DNA from: Anaerococcus jeddahensis
GTDB lineage: Bacteria; Bacillota; Clostridia; Tissierellales; Peptoniphilaceae
Direction: 5' to 3'
DNA length: 64,000 nt
Assembly: GCF_001182725.1 (NCBI RefSeq)
Contig: NZ_CWHU01000005.1
Coordinates: 62,001-126,000 of the forward strand
Both the position numbers and the translations under genes were made by a program. Below are positions 62,651-64,000 of the stretch, in pieces. The notes beneath the pieces are model-generated. The model saw only the letters and a program-made list of their open reading frames with translations, had not been told where the DNA came from and made no database searches. Each line of letters begins with the position of its first letter. The first letter of the stretch is position 1.

Positions 62651-63239
62651 AGAAAATTATGGAAATATTCCAAACAAGGACAAGATAAATTTTTATTTGA
62701 TAGAGGATAATAAAAATTTGGGTCCTTGGGTTACAAGGTCAAAAATTATTGGAAAAAGTGCCAAAATTATTGGAAAAGAATTGGGTCTTGATGAGGACAT
62801 AGCCTTTGCTTGTGGGTCACTTTTTGATATTGGAAAAAAAGAAAAGAAAAATGGATTAGAAAATAATTTAAGATCTTTTCATATTTTAAGAAATGAAAGC
62901 TATTTTTTTCCAGCAAAAATTGCCATAAGCCACTCTTTTATCCTTAAAGATATAAATTCATACCTTGGAGAGATGAATTTGAAAGAAAAAGATATTATTA
63001 CAATAAAAAATTTACTTTTGTCTTACTCTTACACCGATTATGACAAATTAATCCAAGTTTTGGACAATTCTATTACTGATAATTACCTTGGAAGTGAGAA
63101 AAAACAAGAAATTTTAAAAGAAAAATACGGAAAAATTCCTTTTGAAGATGAAAGATTAAAAAAATTAATAGAGTACGAAAAATATTTTGAAAATAAATTG
63201 AAAAATCCTATAGAATATTATGTAAATAAATTTTTGTAA
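62643..63239 (+). CDS. HD-domain-like protein with lost HD motif, function unknown
   Basis: The 198-aa protein resembles small HD hydrolases (YqeK-like): TRSKIIGKSAKIIGKELGLDEDIAFACGSLFDIGKKEK has the layout of the HD helix pair where HDIGK is expected, but the His is Phe (LFDIGKK). A later PAKIAISHS fits the second histidine. I infer a degenerate metal site and do not assign activity. It overlaps the thioesterase gene by 8 nt, so the two are coupled. The MITE-like element 2 begins 3 nt after the stop. Confidence 0.55.
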   Translation: MYKENYGNIPNKDKINFYLIEDNKNLGPWVTRSKIIGKSAKIIGKELGLDEDIAFACGSLFDIGKKEKKNGLENNLRSFHILRNESYFFPAKIAISHSFILKDINSYLGEMNLKEKDIITIKNLLLSYSYTDYDKLIQVLDNSITDNYLGSEKKQEILKEKYGKIPFEDERLKKLIEYEKYFENKLKNPIEYYVNKFL

Positions 63240-63242
63240 AAA

Positions 63243-63422
63243 ATCTCAGAGCGTAGACAAAGTATGATTTTAGCTAACAATTTATTTTATAATAAAAATT
63301 AAGCTACGCACCATCTCGACTAAGTGAGTGAAACGAACGCATGGAGAGATCTCATGAGATTTCTCGACTCACTACGTTCGCTCGAAATGGATATTATTTT
63401 TAGTTTGTCAACAGTCTGAAAT
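63243..63422. mobile_element. MITE-like element 2 (about 180 bp)
   Basis: Terminal inverted repeats at 63243-63264 and 63401-63422 match at 17 of 22 positions (TCAGAGCGTAGACAAAGT against the complement of AGTTTGTCAACAGTCTGA). The ends are identical over 18-19 nt to those of element 1 (33781-34234). The core at 63311-63390 is a long interrupted palindrome that includes CCATCTCGAC, AGTGAGT, CGAACG and their partners CTCGAAATGG, ACTCACT, CGTTCG; about 70 nt are nearly identical to element 1. No ORF. Confidence 0.7.
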
Positions 63423-63512
63423 TTTTGTAAAAAATCTTAATTTATTAACAAAAATTTTCAAAAATCTAAGAAAATGGTAATATATATAGGTATCAAAAAT
63501 TTAGGAGGATTT

Positions 63513-64000
63513 ATGAATTGTCTTATTGGGCAGTCAGGTGGACCTACTGCAGTTATTAACTCATCTTTGGCTGGAGCTATCCAAGCTGGGATTGATTTTG
63601 ATTTTGAAAATGTATATGTTTCTTTAAATGGAATTGAGGGACTTTTACATGAAAATATAAAGTGTGTTGACAAAGATTTATTTGAAAAAGAAAAGGCAAA
63701 TGATAGGCTTAAAAAAAGACCATCTTCAATTCTTGGATCTTGTCGTTTTAAATTAAGTGATAATTTGGAAGATGACCAATATAAAAAAATCTTTGAAAAC
63801 TTGAAAAAATATGAAATTTCAACTTTTGTCTATATTGGTGGAAATGATTCGATGGATACAGTTATGAAACTTAATTCATACATAGAAAAAAATAAAATTG
63901 ATTGGATAAATGTGGTTGGTTGTCCAAAAACAATTGACAATGATCTTTGTGAAATGGATCATTCACCAGGATTTGCTTCTGCATCAAAATTTGTAAATAC
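63513..64000 (+). CDS. Diphosphate-type 6-phosphofructokinase (N-terminal part, runs off the window)
   Basis: 163 codons are visible. The N-terminus reads NCLIGQSGGPTAVINSSLAG; GGNDSMDT occurs at about residue 109 and CPKTIDNDL at about 138, followed by PGFASASKF. ATP-dependent PFKs have GGDGS and GTIDND at these places; the Asp in GGNDS and the Lys in PKTIDND are the marks of PPi-dependent enzymes. It phosphorylates fructose-6-phosphate using PPi, reversibly. AGGAGGA lies 6 nt before the ATG. Dependence on PPi is inferred from these two residues. Confidence 0.88.
   Translation, partial: MNCLIGQSGGPTAVINSSLAGAIQAGIDFDFENVYVSLNGIEGLLHENIKCVDKDLFEKEKANDRLKKRPSSILGSCRFKLSDNLEDDQYKKIFENLKKYEISTFVYIGGNDSMDTVMKLNSYIEKNKIDWINVVGCPKTIDNDLCEMDHSPGFASASKFVN

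Overview
This window is AT-rich (about 30% GC by eye) chromosomal DNA from a Gram-positive, anaerobic Firmicute. Several features point, as inference, to the Tissierellia / Peptoniphilaceae group (Anaerococcus, Peptoniphilus, Finegoldia): rubredoxin, Rex, a CBS-containing family II pyrophosphatase, a PPi-type phosphofructokinase, a DUF1858 protein, amaP/DUF2273/asp23, ECF-like TrpP behind a T-box, and strong AGGAGG ribosome binding sites. Most genes lie on the + strand. I see no transposase, prophage, plasmid or CRISPR genes; the accessory content is small cassettes and repeats.

Layout. 1-1306: end of a nucleoside-type ABC importer (two permeases). 1307-2400: tandem array of hairpin repeats, then tRNA-Pro(UGG) on the minus strand. 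2456-6442: DUF523 gene, a complete barnase/barstar pair, and a GntR-ABC-permease cassette ending in a 54-aa membrane protein. 6468-10708: sirtuin, zinc-ribbon membrane protein, a CofE-like ligase, YitT protein, VTT protein, rubredoxin. 10862-18671: RsbW-like kinase, typA, rex, ABC-F, the amaP-DUF2273-asp23 envelope-stress operon, Spx/ArsC-like protein, thiN. 18768-24350: AI-2E-family permease with a papain-like partner, glycogen phosphorylase, ZIP transporter, and a 4-unit hairpin array. 24481-33727: cdaA-cdaR-cca and the proteostasis block tig-clpP-clpX-lon-engB. 33781-34234: a MITE-like element. 34237-40911: xpt, M18 peptidase, thiamine-binding protein, purine permease, CNNM protein, CBS-pyrophosphatase. 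40913-45104: aromatic amino acid region. 45301-50702: AGCS symporter, DUF1858, htpG (split, behind a CIRCE), a second M18 peptidase. 50795-59754: veg, small lipoprotein, MATE and pdxK-like genes, cardiolipin synthase, an anchored surface protein and a second GntR-ABC-permease cassette. 59873-64000: dCMP deaminase, ABC1 kinase, acyl-ACP thioesterase, degenerate HD protein, a second MITE-like element and the start of a PPi-type phosphofructokinase.

The most interesting signals are regulatory. (i) A 30-codon leader ORF with seven Phe and two Tyr codons sits between a promoter and an intrinsic terminator ahead of aroF-aroC-pheA, which looks like a classical ribosome-stalling Phe attenuator of the type best known from enterobacteria. 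(ii) A near-consensus promoter hidden in the 3' end of pheA drives a Trp T-box in front of trpP. (iii) htpG has a CIRCE-like operator and is interrupted exactly at the middle/C-terminal domain boundary by 8 nt carrying two stops, with the C-terminal domain re-starting at its own ATG. (iv) Three families of structured intergenic repeats each begin within a few nucleotides of a stop codon.
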